NCBI RefSeq assembly: GCF_015159745.1
Contig: NZ_JADDOJ010000022.1
Span: forward strand, 1 to 49,682
Source of the DNA: Ramlibacter aquaticus
GTDB lineage: Bacteria; Pseudomonadota; Gammaproteobacteria; Burkholderiales; Burkholderiaceae_C
Direction of reading: 5' to 3'
DNA: 49,682 nt
Of the stretch, positions 35,509 through 44,962 are shown piece by piece. Position numbers and translations under genes: made by a program. Below the pieces are notes generated by a model. The model saw nothing but the letters and a program-made list of their open reading frames with translations. It ran no database searches and was not told where the DNA came from. Each line of letters starts with the position of its first letter. Positions within the stretch are counted from its first letter, which is position 1.

Positions 35509-36801
35509 TCAGTCGTACACCTCGGCTTCGGGGTCCGTGGCCTCGAGTTCGTAGCTCGCCGCCAGCATGGCCAGGCGGCCGATCACGCCGTACATGTAGA
35601 AGCGGTTCGGCGCGCTCGCGCCCGGCTTCATGCCGGGTTGAGGTAAGCGCGTACTCTCAGCGAAAGCGAGCGGGGCAAAGCTCGATCCGGGCGCGTTGAG
35701 GTTCTCGTCGATGCCGCGCTCGGCGTGCACCCGGTAGAAGCCGCCGACCACGTAGCGGTCCATCATGTAGACGACCGGTTCGGCCACCGCGTCGTTGATG
35801 CGCTCGTTGGTGAGCACGCCCTCCTGGATGATCACCTCGCTGACCGGCTGGCCGGCCTTGGATTCGGCCATGCGGCGGGCGGCGGCGTCGGACAGGCCGG
35901 CGATCTCGCGCGCATCGCGCACCGTCATGATGCCCATGCCCGAGGTGCCGTTGTCGGCCTTCACGACCACGAAGGGCTTCTCGTTGATGCCGTATTCCTT
36001 GTACTTCTTGCGAACCCGCGTCAGCAGCGCGTCCACGTTGGTGGTCAGGCACTCCATGCCGGCGCGGGCGGTGAAGTCCACCTCGCCGCACATGTTGAAC
36101 AGCGGATGGATCAGCCAGGGGTCGATGCCCAGCATCTTGCCGAAGCGCTTGGAGACTTCCTCGTAGCTCTTGAAGTGCTTGCTCTTGCGCCGTACCGACC
36201 AGCTCGCGTGCAACGGCGGCAGCAGGTACTGCTCGTGGATCTCTTCCAGGATGCCGGGGATGCCGGCCGAGAGGTCGTTGTTGAGCAGGATGGTGCAGGG
36301 GTCGAAATCCTTCAGGCCCAGCCGGCGCTTGGTGCGCACGATGGGCTCCAGGGTGACCTGGCTGCCGCCCGGCAGGTCGATGGTGACCGGGGCCTTGATC
36401 TCCGGGTCGATCGAGCCGATGCGCACGTTCAGGCCGGCCATGTGGAAGATGCGCTGCAGCTGCACCAGGTTGGCTAGGTAGAAGGTGCTGCGGGTGTTTT
36501 CGGGGATGACCAGCAGGTTCTTGGCTTCAGGGCAGATCTTCTCGATCGCGGCCATGGCCGACTGCACGGCCAGGGGAAGCATCTCGGGCGTCAGGTTGTT
36601 CCAGCCACCGGGGTAGAGGTTGGTGTCCACCGGGGCCAGCTTGAAGCCGGCGTTGCGGATGTCCACCGAGGTGTAGAACGGCGGCGTGTGCTCCATCCAT
36701 TCGAGCCGGAACCAGCGCTCGATGGCGGGCATGGAATCGAGCACGCGCTGCTCGAGTTCGTTGATCGGCCCGGTCAGGGCAGTGACGAGATGCGGAACCA
36801 T
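35509..36801 (-). CDS. gshA: Glutamate-cysteine ligase (T. ferrooxidans-type GshA)
   Basis: The 430-residue enzyme makes gamma-glutamylcysteine, the first step to glutathione. It belongs to the betaproteobacterial/acidithiobacilli type rather than the E. coli type, recognised from VDTNLYPGGWNNLTPEM, VIPENTRSTFYLANL, FNMCGEVDFTARAG and VVVKADNGTSGMGIMTV. The ATG at 36801 has AAGGG upstream. A promoter-like TACAAT lies at 36838-36843. Confidence 0.94.
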   Translation of the reverse strand: MVPHLVTALTGPINELEQRVLDSMPAIERWFRLEWMEHTPPFYTSVDIRNAGFKLAPVDTNLYPGGWNNLTPEMLPLAVQSAMAAIEKICPEAKNLLVIPENTRSTFYLANLVQLQRIFHMAGLNVRIGSIDPEIKAPVTIDLPGGSQVTLEPIVRTKRRLGLKDFDPCTILLNNDLSAGIPGILEEIHEQYLLPPLHASWSVRRKSKHFKSYEEVSKRFGKMLGIDPWLIHPLFNMCGEVDFTARAGMECLTTNVDALLTRVRKKYKEYGINEKPFVVVKADNGTSGMGIMTVRDAREIAGLSDAAARRMAESKAGQPVSEVIIQEGVLTNERINDAVAEPVVYMMDRYVVGGFYRVHAERGIDENLNAPGSSFAPLAFAESTRLPQPGMKPGASAPNRFYMYGVIGRLAMLAASYELEATDPEAEVYD

Positions 36802-36837
36802 GGAGCCCTTGGCCTGAATCGTTAAAAACTGACAGGA

Positions 36838-36843
36838 ATTGTA
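36838..36843 (-). promoter_or_regulatory. -10 element TACAAT for gshA
   Basis: CCTACAAT on the minus strand lies 36 bases before the ATG, leaving a leader of about 30 bases that carries the ribosome site. The rest of the gap to proA (to 37047) shows no gene. Confidence 0.5.
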
Positions 36844-37047
36844 GGGATATGGCGGCGGGGGCGCAGCATGCAAGGCCCATCACCCCAACAACAGGCGCCG
36901 GAAGTCGACGCTGCATCCACCGCCCACCGGCCCTGGGGATGCCGGTTCAGGCACCGGCCCAGGCCGTGTCCGCTGCACAGCCTCAGCGGACGGCCATGAT
37001 CGATCCGGTGCCGCTCATGGATGCCCGAGCCGCGGCCGGCCCTGCGA

Positions 37048-38328
37048 TCAGGTGCGCAGTTCGCCGTTGCCCAGCACCACCCACTTGAGCGAGGTCAGGC
37101 CCTCGATGCCCACCGGGCCGCGGGCATGGAACTTGTCGGTGCTGATGCCGATCTCCGCCCCCAGCCCGTACTCGAAGCCATCGGCGAAGCGGGGACTGGT
37201 GTTCACCATGACGCTGGCCGAATCGACCTCGCGCAGGAAGCGCTGCGCGTGCATGTGGTCGCGCGTGACGATGGCGTCGGTGTGGTGGCTGCCGTAGCGG
37301 TTGATGTGGGCGATGGCCTCGTCCAGGCCGTCGACCAGCTTGATGCTGATGATGGGCGCGAGGTATTCCTCGTACCAGTCCTGCTCGGTGGCGGGCGCCA
37401 CGCGCGCGCCGGGCACCGGCCCGACCAGGGCGGCGGCGCCGGCATCGGTGCGCATCTCCACGCCCTTGGCGGCGAACACGGCCGCGATGCGCGGCAGGAA
37501 GCGCCCGGCGACGCTGCGCGCCACCAGCAGGCTCTCGGCCGCGTTGCAGGGGCTGTACTTCTGGGTCTTGGCGTTGTCGACGATGCGCACGGCCATGTCC
37601 AGGTCGGCGGAGTCGTCCACGTAGACGTGGCAGTTGCCGTCCAGGTGCTTGATCACCGGCACCTTGGCGTCGCGGCTGATGCGCTCGATCAGGCCCTTGC
37701 CACCGCGCGGGATCACCACGTCCACGTACTGGGGCATGGTGATGAGCTGGCCCACGGCCTCGCGGTCGGTGGTCTGCACCAGCTGCACCGCGTCCTGCGG
37801 CAGGCCGGCCTCGGCCAGAGCCTGCTGCACCAGGCGGGCCAGCGCCTTGTTGGAGTCGATCGCCTCCGAGCCGCCGCGCAGGATGCAGGCGTTGCCGCTC
37901 TTGATCGACAGGCTGGCGGCCTCGATGGTGACGTTGGGCCGGCTCTCGTAGATCATGCCGAAGACCCCGATGGGCACGCGCATCTGGCCGACGCGGATGC
38001 CGCTGGGCTGCTGGCGCATGCCGCTGATCTCGCCGATCACGTCCGGCATGGTGGCGAGCTGCTCGCAGCCCTCGGCCACGGTGGCGATCACCTTGGGCGT
38101 GAGCTTGAGCCGGTCGACCATGGGCGCGGCCAGGCCGGCGGCCTCGGCGCGCGCGATGTCGCGGGCGTTGTCCTGCTGCAAGGCGTCGACATTGGCGCGC
38201 AGCAGCGCGGCCAGGGCGCGCAGGGCGCGGCTGCGGGTGGCGGCGTCGGCGCGCGCCATCGCGGCCGAGGCCTGGCGGGCCTGCAGGCCGAGCGTCTGCA
38301 TGTATTCCGAAACGTTCAGGGCGTTCAC
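37048..38328 (-). CDS. proA: Gamma-glutamyl phosphate reductase
   Basis: The 426-residue NADPH-dependent enzyme makes glutamate-5-semialdehyde for proline. The motifs [21 protein letters not shown] and [14 protein letters not shown] (catalytic Cys) are clear, and [16 protein letters not shown] [21 protein letters not shown] is near the end. The start is GTG at 38328-38326. The -10-like GATAAT six bases upstream overlaps the holA stop codon. No proB is in the window. Confidence 0.97.
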   Translation of the reverse strand: MNALNVSEYMQTLGLQARQASAAMARADAATRSRALRALAALLRANVDALQQDNARDIARAEAAGLAAPMVDRLKLTPKVIATVAEGCEQLATMPDVIGEISGMRQQPSGIRVGQMRVPIGVFGMIYESRPNVTIEAASLSIKSGNACILRGGSEAIDSNKALARLVQQALAEAGLPQDAVQLVQTTDREAVGQLITMPQYVDVVIPRGGKGLIERISRDAKVPVIKHLDGNCHVYVDDSADLDMAVRIVDNAKTQKYSPCNAAESLLVARSVAGRFLPRIAAVFAAKGVEMRTDAGAAALVGPVPGARVAPATEQDWYEEYLAPIISIKLVDGLDEAIAHINRYGSHHTDAIVTRDHMHAQRFLREVDSASVMVNTSPRFADGFEYGLGAEIGISTDKFHARGPVGIEGLTSLKWVVLGNGELRT

Positions 38329-38334
38329 GCCCCG

Positions 38335-38340
38335 ATTATC
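38335..38340 (-). promoter_or_regulatory. -10-like GATAAT before proA
   Basis: It ends exactly six bases before the proA GTG. Its TAA is the stop codon of holA. Confidence 0.55.
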
Positions 38341-39409
38341 CCTTGGCCGGCCCCCGGGCGCCCGGCACGCACTCCATGCACAGGCCCAGGGCCAGCCGCT
38401 GCAGCGCCTGCCAGCCGTCGGTGGGCCAGCCGGGCGCCTTCAGGCCCTTCACGATGCCGTCCACCAGGTGGGCGGAGTAGAGCAGGTTGTCCAGGGCCAC
38501 GGCCGACAGCCGGGGCAGCACGCGCTCGAACAGACGCTCCTTCAGGCCCCAGACGCGCTGCTCGCGCAGGGCCATGGGCAGCGGCCGGCCCTGGTCCATG
38601 GCGTCCTTCACGCGCTTGAGCGCGCGGATGTCCTCGGCCAGGGTGTAGTGCACCAGCACCTCGGCCTCGCCTTCGGCGCGCAGCCCGTCCAGCATGCGCT
38701 GCACGCGCTGCACCTGCCCGGCCAGCACGGCCTCGGACAGCTTGAACACGTCGTAGCGCGCCACGTTGAGCACCGCGCCCTCGACCTGCTCGAAGCCGAG
38801 TTCGCCCTCGGGGAAGAGCAGGCCCAGCTTCTGGATCTCCTGGTGGGCGGCCAGCAGGTTGCCCTCGACCCGGTCGGCGAAGAACTGCAGGGTGCGCTGG
38901 CCCTCGTCGCCGGCGGCGACGCGCTGGCCCTGGCGCGCCAGGCGCTGGGCGATCCACTGCGGCAGGGCGGCGCGCTCCACGGGCTCCAGCTGGACGGACA
39001 CGCCGTGCGCCTCCAGCGCGCCGAACCACGCGCCGTTGCGCGTCATGCGGTCCAGCCGGGGCAGCAGGAACAGGAAGAGCATGCTGTCGTTGCCCACGGC
39101 CTGCTCGGCCAGCTGCTGGATGGCGGCGCTGCCTTCCTTGCCGGGCTTGCCGCTGGGGATGCGTACTTCCACGATCTGGCGGTCCGCGAACAGGCTCAGC
39201 GAACCGCCGGCCGCCAGCACCTCGCTCCAGTCGAAGTGCGCGCCGGCGACGGTATGCACCGTGCGCTCGGAGAAGCCCTGGGCGCGTGCCGTGGCGCGGA
39301 TCGCATCGGACGCCTCCTGCACCAGGAGCGGCTCGTCGCCGTGCAGCACATAGAGCGAGCGCAGGCCCTTCTGCAGGTGGTTCGCGAGTTGGGCCGGGGC
39401 GAGCTGCAT
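38336..39409 (-). CDS. holA: DNA polymerase III delta subunit
   Basis: The 357-residue clamp-loader subunit opens the beta clamp. [19 protein letters not shown] near residue 18 and the AAA-like middle region ([20 protein letters not shown]) are family features, and the length is usual. It normally follows lptE; here lrp and rocD stand between. TAAACT ends six bases before the ATG, so it may have its own leaderless promoter. Confidence 0.94.
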   Translation of the reverse strand: MQLAPAQLANHLQKGLRSLYVLHGDEPLLVQEASDAIRATARAQGFSERTVHTVAGAHFDWSEVLAAGGSLSLFADRQIVEVRIPSGKPGKEGSAAIQQLAEQAVGNDSMLFLFLLPRLDRMTRNGAWFGALEAHGVSVQLEPVERAALPQWIAQRLARQGQRVAAGDEGQRTLQFFADRVEGNLLAAHQEIQKLGLLFPEGELGFEQVEGAVLNVARYDVFKLSEAVLAGQVQRVQRMLDGLRAEGEAEVLVHYTLAEDIRALKRVKDAMDQGRPLPMALREQRVWGLKERLFERVLPRLSAVALDNLLYSAHLVDGIVKGLKAPGWPTDGWQALQRLALGLCMECVPGARGPAKG

Positions 39410-39415
39410 CCCCCG

Positions 39416-39421
39416 AGTTTA
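39416..39421 (-). promoter_or_regulatory. -10-like TAAACT before holA
   Basis: It ends six bases before the holA ATG and starts with the TAA stop codon of rocD. Confidence 0.5.
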
Positions 39422-40711
39422 AGCCGCGGCGGCCACCTCGGCCATGGCCTGGGAAGCTCCTTTTTTGATAGCACAGGCCGCGCGTTGCTCGAGCACCACC
39501 TCGCGGAAGGCCGCCACGGCCTGGTCGACCAGCGCGCGCGTGATCGTGAGCGGCGGCGCGAAGCGGATCACGGTCTCGTGGGTCTCCTTGGAGAGCACGC
39601 CGCGCTGGGCCAGGGCCTCGACCAGGGCGCGCGCGCTGGCCAGCGCCGGGTCCACGTCCACGCCCACCCAGAGCCCGCGCCCGCGCACGGCGCGCACCAG
39701 GCCGCCGCTCTCGTCCATCACGGCCTGCAGCGCGCCACGCAGGTGCTCGCCCAGCCGCGCGCTGCGCTCCACCAGCTGTTCGTCCTCCAGCACCTGCAGC
39801 GCCTCCAGGGCCACTGCCGCGGCCAGCGCATTGCCGCCGAAGGTGGAGCCGTGGCTGCCGGGGTCGAACACGTCCATCACCCGCGCGTCAGCCAGGAAGG
39901 CGCTCACCGGCAGCAGCCCGCCGCCCAGCGCCTTGCCGAGGATGAGCGCGTCGGGCCGCACGCCCTCGTGCTCGAACGCGAACAGGCGGCCGGTGCGGCC
40001 CAGGCCCGCCTGCACCTCGTCGATGATGAGCAGCAGGCCCTTCTCGTCGCACCAGGCCCGCAAGGCCTGGAAGAAGCCGGGCGGCGGCAGCAGCACTCCG
40101 GCTTCGCCCTGGATGGGCTCGACCAGCACGGCGCAGCTGTGGGCCGTGGTCGCCGCACGCACGCTGTCCATGTCGCCGAAGTCGAAGGCGTCGAAGCCGT
40201 CGGCGAACGGGCCGAAGCCGGCGCGGTACGCGGGCTCGCTGGAGAAGCCCACGATGGTGCTGGTGCGGCCGTGGAAGTTGCCGCGTGCCACCAGGATGCG
40301 CTGCTGCCCATCCGGGATGCCGCGCCGCAGGTGGCCGAAGCGGCGCGCGCACTTGATCGCGGTCTCCACGGCCTCGGCGCCGGTGTTCATGGGCAGCGCC
40401 CGCTCGAAGCCGGAGACGGCGCACAGCTTCTCCAGGAAGGGGCCCAGCGTGGTGCCGTGGTAGGCCCGGGACGTGACCGCCACCTTGCCGAGCTGGCGCT
40501 GCAGCGCGGCGACCAGCCGAGGGTGCAGGTGGCCGTGGCTGACGGCGGAATACGCACTCATCATGTCGATGTACTCGCGGCCCTCCACGTCCCACACGCG
40601 GCAGTCCAGGGCACGCTCCACCACGACCGGGACGGGGTGGTAGTTGCGGGCCCCGAAACGGGCCTCCTTGTCGACGAAGAAGGTGCTGGCGGCCGGCCGG
40701 TTGGCGTCCAT
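39419..40711 (-). CDS. rocD: Ornithine aminotransferase
   Basis: The 430-residue class III PLP transaminase converts ornithine and 2-oxoglutarate to glutamate semialdehyde and glutamate. Motifs: NYHPVPVVVERALDCRVWDV, MNTGAEAVETAIKCAR, EPIQGEAGV, IIDEVQAGLGRTG, and the PLP lysine in LILGKALGGG. AAGGGAG lies seven bases before the ATG at 40711. The last 18 residues (CAIKKGASQAMAEVAAAA) extend past the usual end and are partly encoded by an AT-rich repeat-like tract. The Lrp gene upstream is its likely regulator. Confidence 0.93.
   Translation of the reverse strand: MDANRPAASTFFVDKEARFGARNYHPVPVVVERALDCRVWDVEGREYIDMMSAYSAVSHGHLHPRLVAALQRQLGKVAVTSRAYHGTTLGPFLEKLCAVSGFERALPMNTGAEAVETAIKCARRFGHLRRGIPDGQQRILVARGNFHGRTSTIVGFSSEPAYRAGFGPFADGFDAFDFGDMDSVRAATTAHSCAVLVEPIQGEAGVLLPPPGFFQALRAWCDEKGLLLIIDEVQAGLGRTGRLFAFEHEGVRPDALILGKALGGGLLPVSAFLADARVMDVFDPGSHGSTFGGNALAAAVALEALQVLEDEQLVERSARLGEHLRGALQAVMDESGGLVRAVRGRGLWVGVDVDPALASARALVEALAQRGVLSKETHETVIRFAPPLTITRALVDQAVAAFREVVLEQRAACAIKKGASQAMAEVAAAA
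39455..39472. repeat. AT-rich repeat-like tract in the rocD tail
   Basis: Read on the minus strand, GCTATCAAAAAAGGAGCT is unlike the surrounding GC-rich code and resembles short AT-rich GCTATCAAAA-type intergenic repeats I associate with Comamonadaceae genomes. It encodes AIKKGA. This is the only copy I noticed in the window. Confidence 0.4.
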
Positions 40712-40813
40712 GTGGGTCTCCCTTGGTTGTGGGACCAGTCTAGGACCGCCCCGGCGGCGGAGGTGGTGCATCGTCGCGGGCACGGCAGCCGCAACCGACG
40801 AGTCAACCGCGGT

Positions 40814-41302
40814 TCACTTCCGTTTCGGAAGCGTGGTGCCCGGCAAGGGAAAGCCGGCAAATTCCTTCACCGTCTGCAGCTCGACATTGGTGACGATCTT
40901 CTCCACGCCCAGTGCGCTGTCGTCCAGCCAGACGTTGATCAGCCGGTTGTAGGTCTCGAGGTCGGCGCAGGCGATGCGCACCAGGTAGTCGTAGCGCCCG
41001 CTCACCACCCAGCAGCCCAGCACCTCGGGCGCGGCGGCCATGCGTCGCTCGAAGCGCTGCACCACCGCCTGGCGCTGGTCCTTGAGCGCGATCTCCGCGA
41101 ACACGCCGATGTGCTCGCCCAGCGCACTGCGGCGCACCAGCGCACGATAGCCCTCGATGACGCCCGCGGCCTCCAGCCGGCGCACCCGGTTGAGCGTGGC
41201 ACGGGCCGAGAGGTGGATGGCCTCGGACAGCGACTGCACCGTGGCCCGGCCGTCCCGCTGCAGCAGCTCGAGCAGCTTCAGGTCGGCGCGGTCCAGCTGC
41301 AT
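40814..41302 (-). CDS. Lrp/AsnC-family transcriptional regulator
   Basis: The 162-residue protein has an N-terminal helix-turn-helix (LDRADLKLLELLQRDGRATV, then SARATLNRVRRLEAAGVIEGY) and a C-terminal RAM effector domain (CWVVSGRYDYLVRIACADLE). It lies 102 bases upstream of rocD on the same strand, so control of ornithine or arginine catabolism is a reasonable inference. It begins ten bases after the lptE stop. Confidence 0.92.
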   Translation of the reverse strand: MQLDRADLKLLELLQRDGRATVQSLSEAIHLSARATLNRVRRLEAAGVIEGYRALVRRSALGEHIGVFAEIALKDQRQAVVQRFERRMAAAPEVLGCWVVSGRYDYLVRIACADLETYNRLINVWLDDSALGVEKIVTNVELQTVKEFAGFPLPGTTLPKRK

Positions 41303-41312
41303 GGCCGCCGTC

Positions 41313-41807
41313 TCAGGCGATCTTCACCGTCGACAGGCGGCGCAGGATCTGCTGCACCAGGTCGTTCTGCATGTCCCGGTAGAGCAGGTTCTCCTCCTGC
41401 TCCTTGGCCAGCGCGTAAGTCTCCGAGTAGCTGATGTCGCGCGACTGCAGCAGCTCGGTGCTGGGCAGCAGCTCCTTGCCCTGCGGGGTGCGCAGGCGGA
41501 TGGACAGCCGCAGGCGCAGCTCGAACTCGGTCACCTGGCCGGCCGCGCTCAGGCCGACCACCACCTTCTCGCGCCGCTCGACCGGGATGTCCAGCACCAC
41601 CTGGGCCTGGGCCGGCGCGCTGCCCTCGGGCAGGACCTTGACGCCGGCATCGGCCAGGGCCTTGCGCAGGTCGCGCGAGACCGCGGAGCCGGGCAGGCCG
41701 GCCACCAGGATGCTGCCGAAGGGGAAGGTGTAGGCGCCGCGCAGCTGGAAGCCACAGCCGGCCACGGCCAGCGCCAGCGGGAGGGTGGCCAGTGCGCGGC
41801 GGCGCAT
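41313..41807 (-). CDS. lptE: LPS-assembly lipoprotein LptE
   Basis: The 164-residue outer-membrane lipoprotein plugs the LptD barrel. The signal peptide ends in lipobox AVAGC with Cys18, followed by GFQLRGAYTFPF, the conserved LptE start. Its ATG shares one base with the leuS stop (TGATG). Together with leuS and holA it reflects a widely conserved order. Confidence 0.93.
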   Translation of the reverse strand: MRRRALATLPLALAVAGCGFQLRGAYTFPFGSILVAGLPGSAVSRDLRKALADAGVKVLPEGSAPAQAQVVLDIPVERREKVVVGLSAAGQVTEFELRLRLSIRLRTPQGKELLPSTELLQSRDISYSETYALAKEQEENLLYRDMQNDLVQQILRRLSTVKIA

Positions 41808-44428
41808 CACACCACCACGTTGACCAGGCGGCCGGGGACCACGATCACCTTCTTGGGTACCGCCCCGGCCGCATGGGCCGTGAAGGCCTCGCTGGCCACG
41901 GCCGCCGCCTCGATCTGTTCGCGGGTCGCGGCAGCCGGCACGCGGATGGCACCGCGCAGCTTGCCGTTGACCTGCAGCACCAGCTCGATCTCGTCCTGCA
42001 CCATGGCGGACTCGTCGACCTCGGGCCAGGGCGCGTCCAGCAGCTCGCCGTGCGCGCTGGCGTAGCCGAGCTCCTGCCAGAGCACCTGCGTGATGTGCGG
42101 CGTCGCCGGGTACAGCACGCGCAGCAGGATGGAGAAGCCCTCGCGCAGAACGGCCTGCGCGCCGGGCTCGGCCAGGGCCTTGAAGTCCTCCAGCGCGTTG
42201 AGCATCTTCATGGCGCCCGAGACCACGGTATTGTACTGCATGCGCTGGTAGTCGTAGTCGACCTGGCGCAGCACGCCGTGCAGCTCGCGCCGCAGGGCCT
42301 TGGCCTGGGCACCGGGGGCGCCGCCGCCGTCCGCCGGCAGGCCGGCCAGCTTCACGCCGAAGGCCCAGACGCGGCGCAGGAAGCGGTAGGAGCCTTCCAG
42401 TGCGGCGTCGTTCCACTCCAGCGTGGCCTCCGGCGGAGCGGTGAACATGGTGTACAGGCGCGAGGTGTCGGCGCCGTACTTCTCGATCAGGTCCTGCGGG
42501 TCGACGCCGTTGTTCTTGGACTTGGACATGGTCGTCCAGCCCTCGTAGGTGACCGGCAGGCCGTCGGCCTTGGCGGTGGCCGACAAGACCTTGGCATGCT
42601 CGTCGCGCACGATGTCCAGCTCGTGCGTCCAGTAGTACTGCTTGCCGGCCTTCTCGCCGGTGCGCGAGAAGGCCTCGTTGAGCACCATGCCCTGCGTGAG
42701 CAGCTTGGTGAAGGGCTCGTCGACCTTGACCAGGCCCAGGTCGCGCATGACCTTGGTCCAGAAGCGCGCGTACAGCAGGTGCAGGATCGCGTGCTCGATG
42801 CCGCCGATGTACTGGTCCATGGGCATCCAGTACGCGGCGCCCTCGCCCACCATCCCGGCCTCGTTGCGCGGGTCGCAGTAGCGCATGTAGTACCAGGACG
42901 AATCCACGAAGGTGTCCATGGTGTCGGTCTCGCGCCGGGCGGGCTTGCCGCACACCGGGCACTGGCAGGCCAGGAAGTCCTCGCGCCTGTTCAGCGGGTT
43001 GCCGCTGCCGTCGGGCACGCAGTCCTGCGGCAGCACCACCGGCAGGTCCTGGTAGGGCACGGGCACGGCGCCGTGCGTCTCGCAGTGGATGATGGGGATG
43101 GGGGTGCCCCAGTAGCGCTGGCGGCTCACGCCCCAGTCGCGCAGCCGCCAGGTGACCTTCTTCTCGCCCAGGCCCTTCTCGGCCAGCTTGTGCGCCACCG
43201 CGTTGACCGCCTCCTTGTACGAGAGGCCGCTGAACACATCGGAGTTGATGGTGACGCCGCGTTCCTTGTCGCCGTACCAGTCCTGCCAGCGGTGGTAGTC
43301 GTATTCCTGGCCATCCACGTGCACCACCTGCATGATGGGCAGGTCGTACTTCAGCGCGAAAGCGAAGTCGCGCTCGTCATGGCCGGGCACGCCCATCACG
43401 GCGCCGTCGCCGTAGCCCATGAGCACGTAGTTGCCCACCCACACGTCCACCGGGTCGCCGGTCAGCGGGTGCAGCACCTGCAGGCCCGTGGGCATGCCCT
43501 CCTTCTCGCGCAGGGCCAGCTCGGCTTCCGTGGTGCCGCCCTTCTTGCAGTCCTCGATGAACTGCGCGAGCCTGGGGTTGGTCTTCGCGGCGTGGGCCGC
43601 CAGCGGGTGCTCGGGCGCCACGGCGCAGAAGGTGACGCCCATGATGGTGTCGGCGCGCGTGGTGAACACGTACATGCGCCCGCCGCCGATCGGCTCGCCG
43701 TCCTCGCCCCGGATGTCATGCGGGAAGGCGAAGCGCACGCCCTCGCTGCGGCCGATCCAGTTCTCCTGCATCAGCTTCACGCGCTCGGGCCAGCCCGGGA
43801 GCTGGTGCTGCACGTGGTCCAGCAGTTCCTGGGCGTAGTCGGTGATCTTCAGGTAGTAGCCGGGGATCTCGCGCTTCTCGACTACGGCGCCGGTGCGCCA
43901 GCCCTTGCCATCGATCACCTGCTCGTTGGCCAGCACGGTCTGGTCCACCGGGTCCCAGTTGACGACCTGGGTCTTGCGGTAGGCGATGCCCTTCTCCAGC
44001 ATCTTCAGGAACAGCCACTGGTTCCACTTGTAGTAGCCGGGGTCGCAGGTGGCGACTTCGCGCGACCAGTCGATGGCCAGCCCCATCGCCTGCATCTGCT
44101 TCTTCATGTAGGCGATGTTGTCGTAGGTCCACTTCGCCGGCGGCACGCCGTTCTTCATGGCGGCGTTCTCGGCAGGCAGGCCGAAGGCGTCCCAGCCCAT
44201 GGGCATGAGGACGTTGTAGCCCTTCATGCGCAGGTGCCGGGTGAGCATGTCGTTGATCGTGTAGTTGCGCACGTGGCCCATGTGCAGCTTGCCGCTGGGG
44301 TAGGGCAGCATGGAACAGGCGTAGAACTTCTTCCTGCTCGCGTCTTCGACCACGCGGTACGCGTCGCGGGCGTTCCAGTGCGCCTGCGCCGAACGCTCGA
44401 CCTCGGTGGGTTGGTATTTGTCTTGCAT
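41807..44428 (-). CDS. leuS: Leucyl-tRNA synthetase
   Basis: The 873-residue class I synthetase has the HIGH motif in [18 protein letters not shown] (HMGH at 49-52), a CP1 editing domain ([20 protein letters not shown] and the loop around [15 protein letters not shown]), and KMSKS as [12 protein letters not shown]. No Shine-Dalgarno is evident; the leader contains a hairpin and a -10 element. Confidence 0.98.
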   Translation of the reverse strand: MQDKYQPTEVERSAQAHWNARDAYRVVEDASRKKFYACSMLPYPSGKLHMGHVRNYTINDMLTRHLRMKGYNVLMPMGWDAFGLPAENAAMKNGVPPAKWTYDNIAYMKKQMQAMGLAIDWSREVATCDPGYYKWNQWLFLKMLEKGIAYRKTQVVNWDPVDQTVLANEQVIDGKGWRTGAVVEKREIPGYYLKITDYAQELLDHVQHQLPGWPERVKLMQENWIGRSEGVRFAFPHDIRGEDGEPIGGGRMYVFTTRADTIMGVTFCAVAPEHPLAAHAAKTNPRLAQFIEDCKKGGTTEAELALREKEGMPTGLQVLHPLTGDPVDVWVGNYVLMGYGDGAVMGVPGHDERDFAFALKYDLPIMQVVHVDGQEYDYHRWQDWYGDKERGVTINSDVFSGLSYKEAVNAVAHKLAEKGLGEKKVTWRLRDWGVSRQRYWGTPIPIIHCETHGAVPVPYQDLPVVLPQDCVPDGSGNPLNRREDFLACQCPVCGKPARRETDTMDTFVDSSWYYMRYCDPRNEAGMVGEGAAYWMPMDQYIGGIEHAILHLLYARFWTKVMRDLGLVKVDEPFTKLLTQGMVLNEAFSRTGEKAGKQYYWTHELDIVRDEHAKVLSATAKADGLPVTYEGWTTMSKSKNNGVDPQDLIEKYGADTSRLYTMFTAPPEATLEWNDAALEGSYRFLRRVWAFGVKLAGLPADGGGAPGAQAKALRRELHGVLRQVDYDYQRMQYNTVVSGAMKMLNALEDFKALAEPGAQAVLREGFSILLRVLYPATPHITQVLWQELGYASAHGELLDAPWPEVDESAMVQDEIELVLQVNGKLRGAIRVPAAATREQIEAAAVASEAFTAHAAGAVPKKVIVVPGRLVNVVV

Positions 44429-44438
44429 AGGAAAAGAG

Positions 44439-44455
44439 GCCGGCAGGGTGCCGGC
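44439..44455 (-). terminator. Hairpin between exbD and leuS
   Basis: GCCGGC/GCCGGC stems around ACCCT are followed on the minus strand by CTCTTTTCC. It could end the exbD transcript weakly or act within the leuS leader, because a -10 element lies upstream of it. Confidence 0.45.
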
Positions 44456-44465
44456 TTGTCAGGCG

Positions 44466-44471
44466 ATTCTA
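44466..44471 (-). promoter_or_regulatory. -10 element TAGAAT for leuS
   Basis: CGTAGAAT on the minus strand lies 37 bases before the leuS ATG, between the exbD stop and the hairpin. Confidence 0.45.
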
Positions 44472-44479
44472 CGGCCCGG

Positions 44480-44962
44480 CTAGCGGGCGGCTGCCGTGGC
44501 GGGGGCGGCCTGCGGGCCCGCCGCGGCCGCTCCGGCGGCGGCCGGCTCGGCCGTGGGGTCGGCGACGAAGCCGATCCGGTTCAGCCCGGCCTTCTGGGCC
44601 AACCCGATCACGGCCAGCACCTGGCCGTAGGGCACGGCCCGGTCGGCGCGCAGCTGCACCTCGGTGTCCGGGCTGGCCTGGGCGGCCGCGGCCAGGCGCC
44701 CGGCCAATTGCTCGCGCGTGACCGGCTGGTCGTTCAGGAAGGCGGCGCCCTGACGGTCCAGCACCAGGGTGACGAACTTGGGTGCGTCCGCGGGCCGGGC
44801 CGCGTCGCTGCGAGGCAGGTCCAGCCGGATCGAGCTGGCCAGCAGCGGCGCCGTGAGGATGAAGATCACCACCAGCACCAGCATCACGTCCACCAGCGGG
44901 GTGACGTTGATCTCGCTCATGGGCTGCGGACCGGGGCTGCGCTCCAGCCGGCCGAAGCTCAT
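44480..44962 (-). CDS. exbD: ExbD/TolR-family biopolymer transport protein
   Basis: The 160-residue protein has one membrane helix (about residues 20-45) with the channel Asp in VTPLVDVMLVLVVIFILTAP, and a periplasmic domain. The last 25 residues are Ala-rich low complexity. It couples proton flow to outer-membrane energisation. No tonB or tolA is nearby, so ExbD versus TolR cannot be decided. Its start overlaps the exbB stop by four bases. Confidence 0.9.
   Translation of the reverse strand: MSFGRLERSPGPQPMSEINVTPLVDVMLVLVVIFILTAPLLASSIRLDLPRSDAARPADAPKFVTLVLDRQGAAFLNDQPVTREQLAGRLAAAAQASPDTEVQLRADRAVPYGQVLAVIGLAQKAGLNRIGFVADPTAEPAAAGAAAAGPQAAPATAAAR

Noticed and set aside
37955..41434. Plus-strand open frame of about 1159 codons opposite proA-holA-rocD-lrp
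   Set aside because: Antisense artefact of high GC content; no start signal and no recognisable domain.
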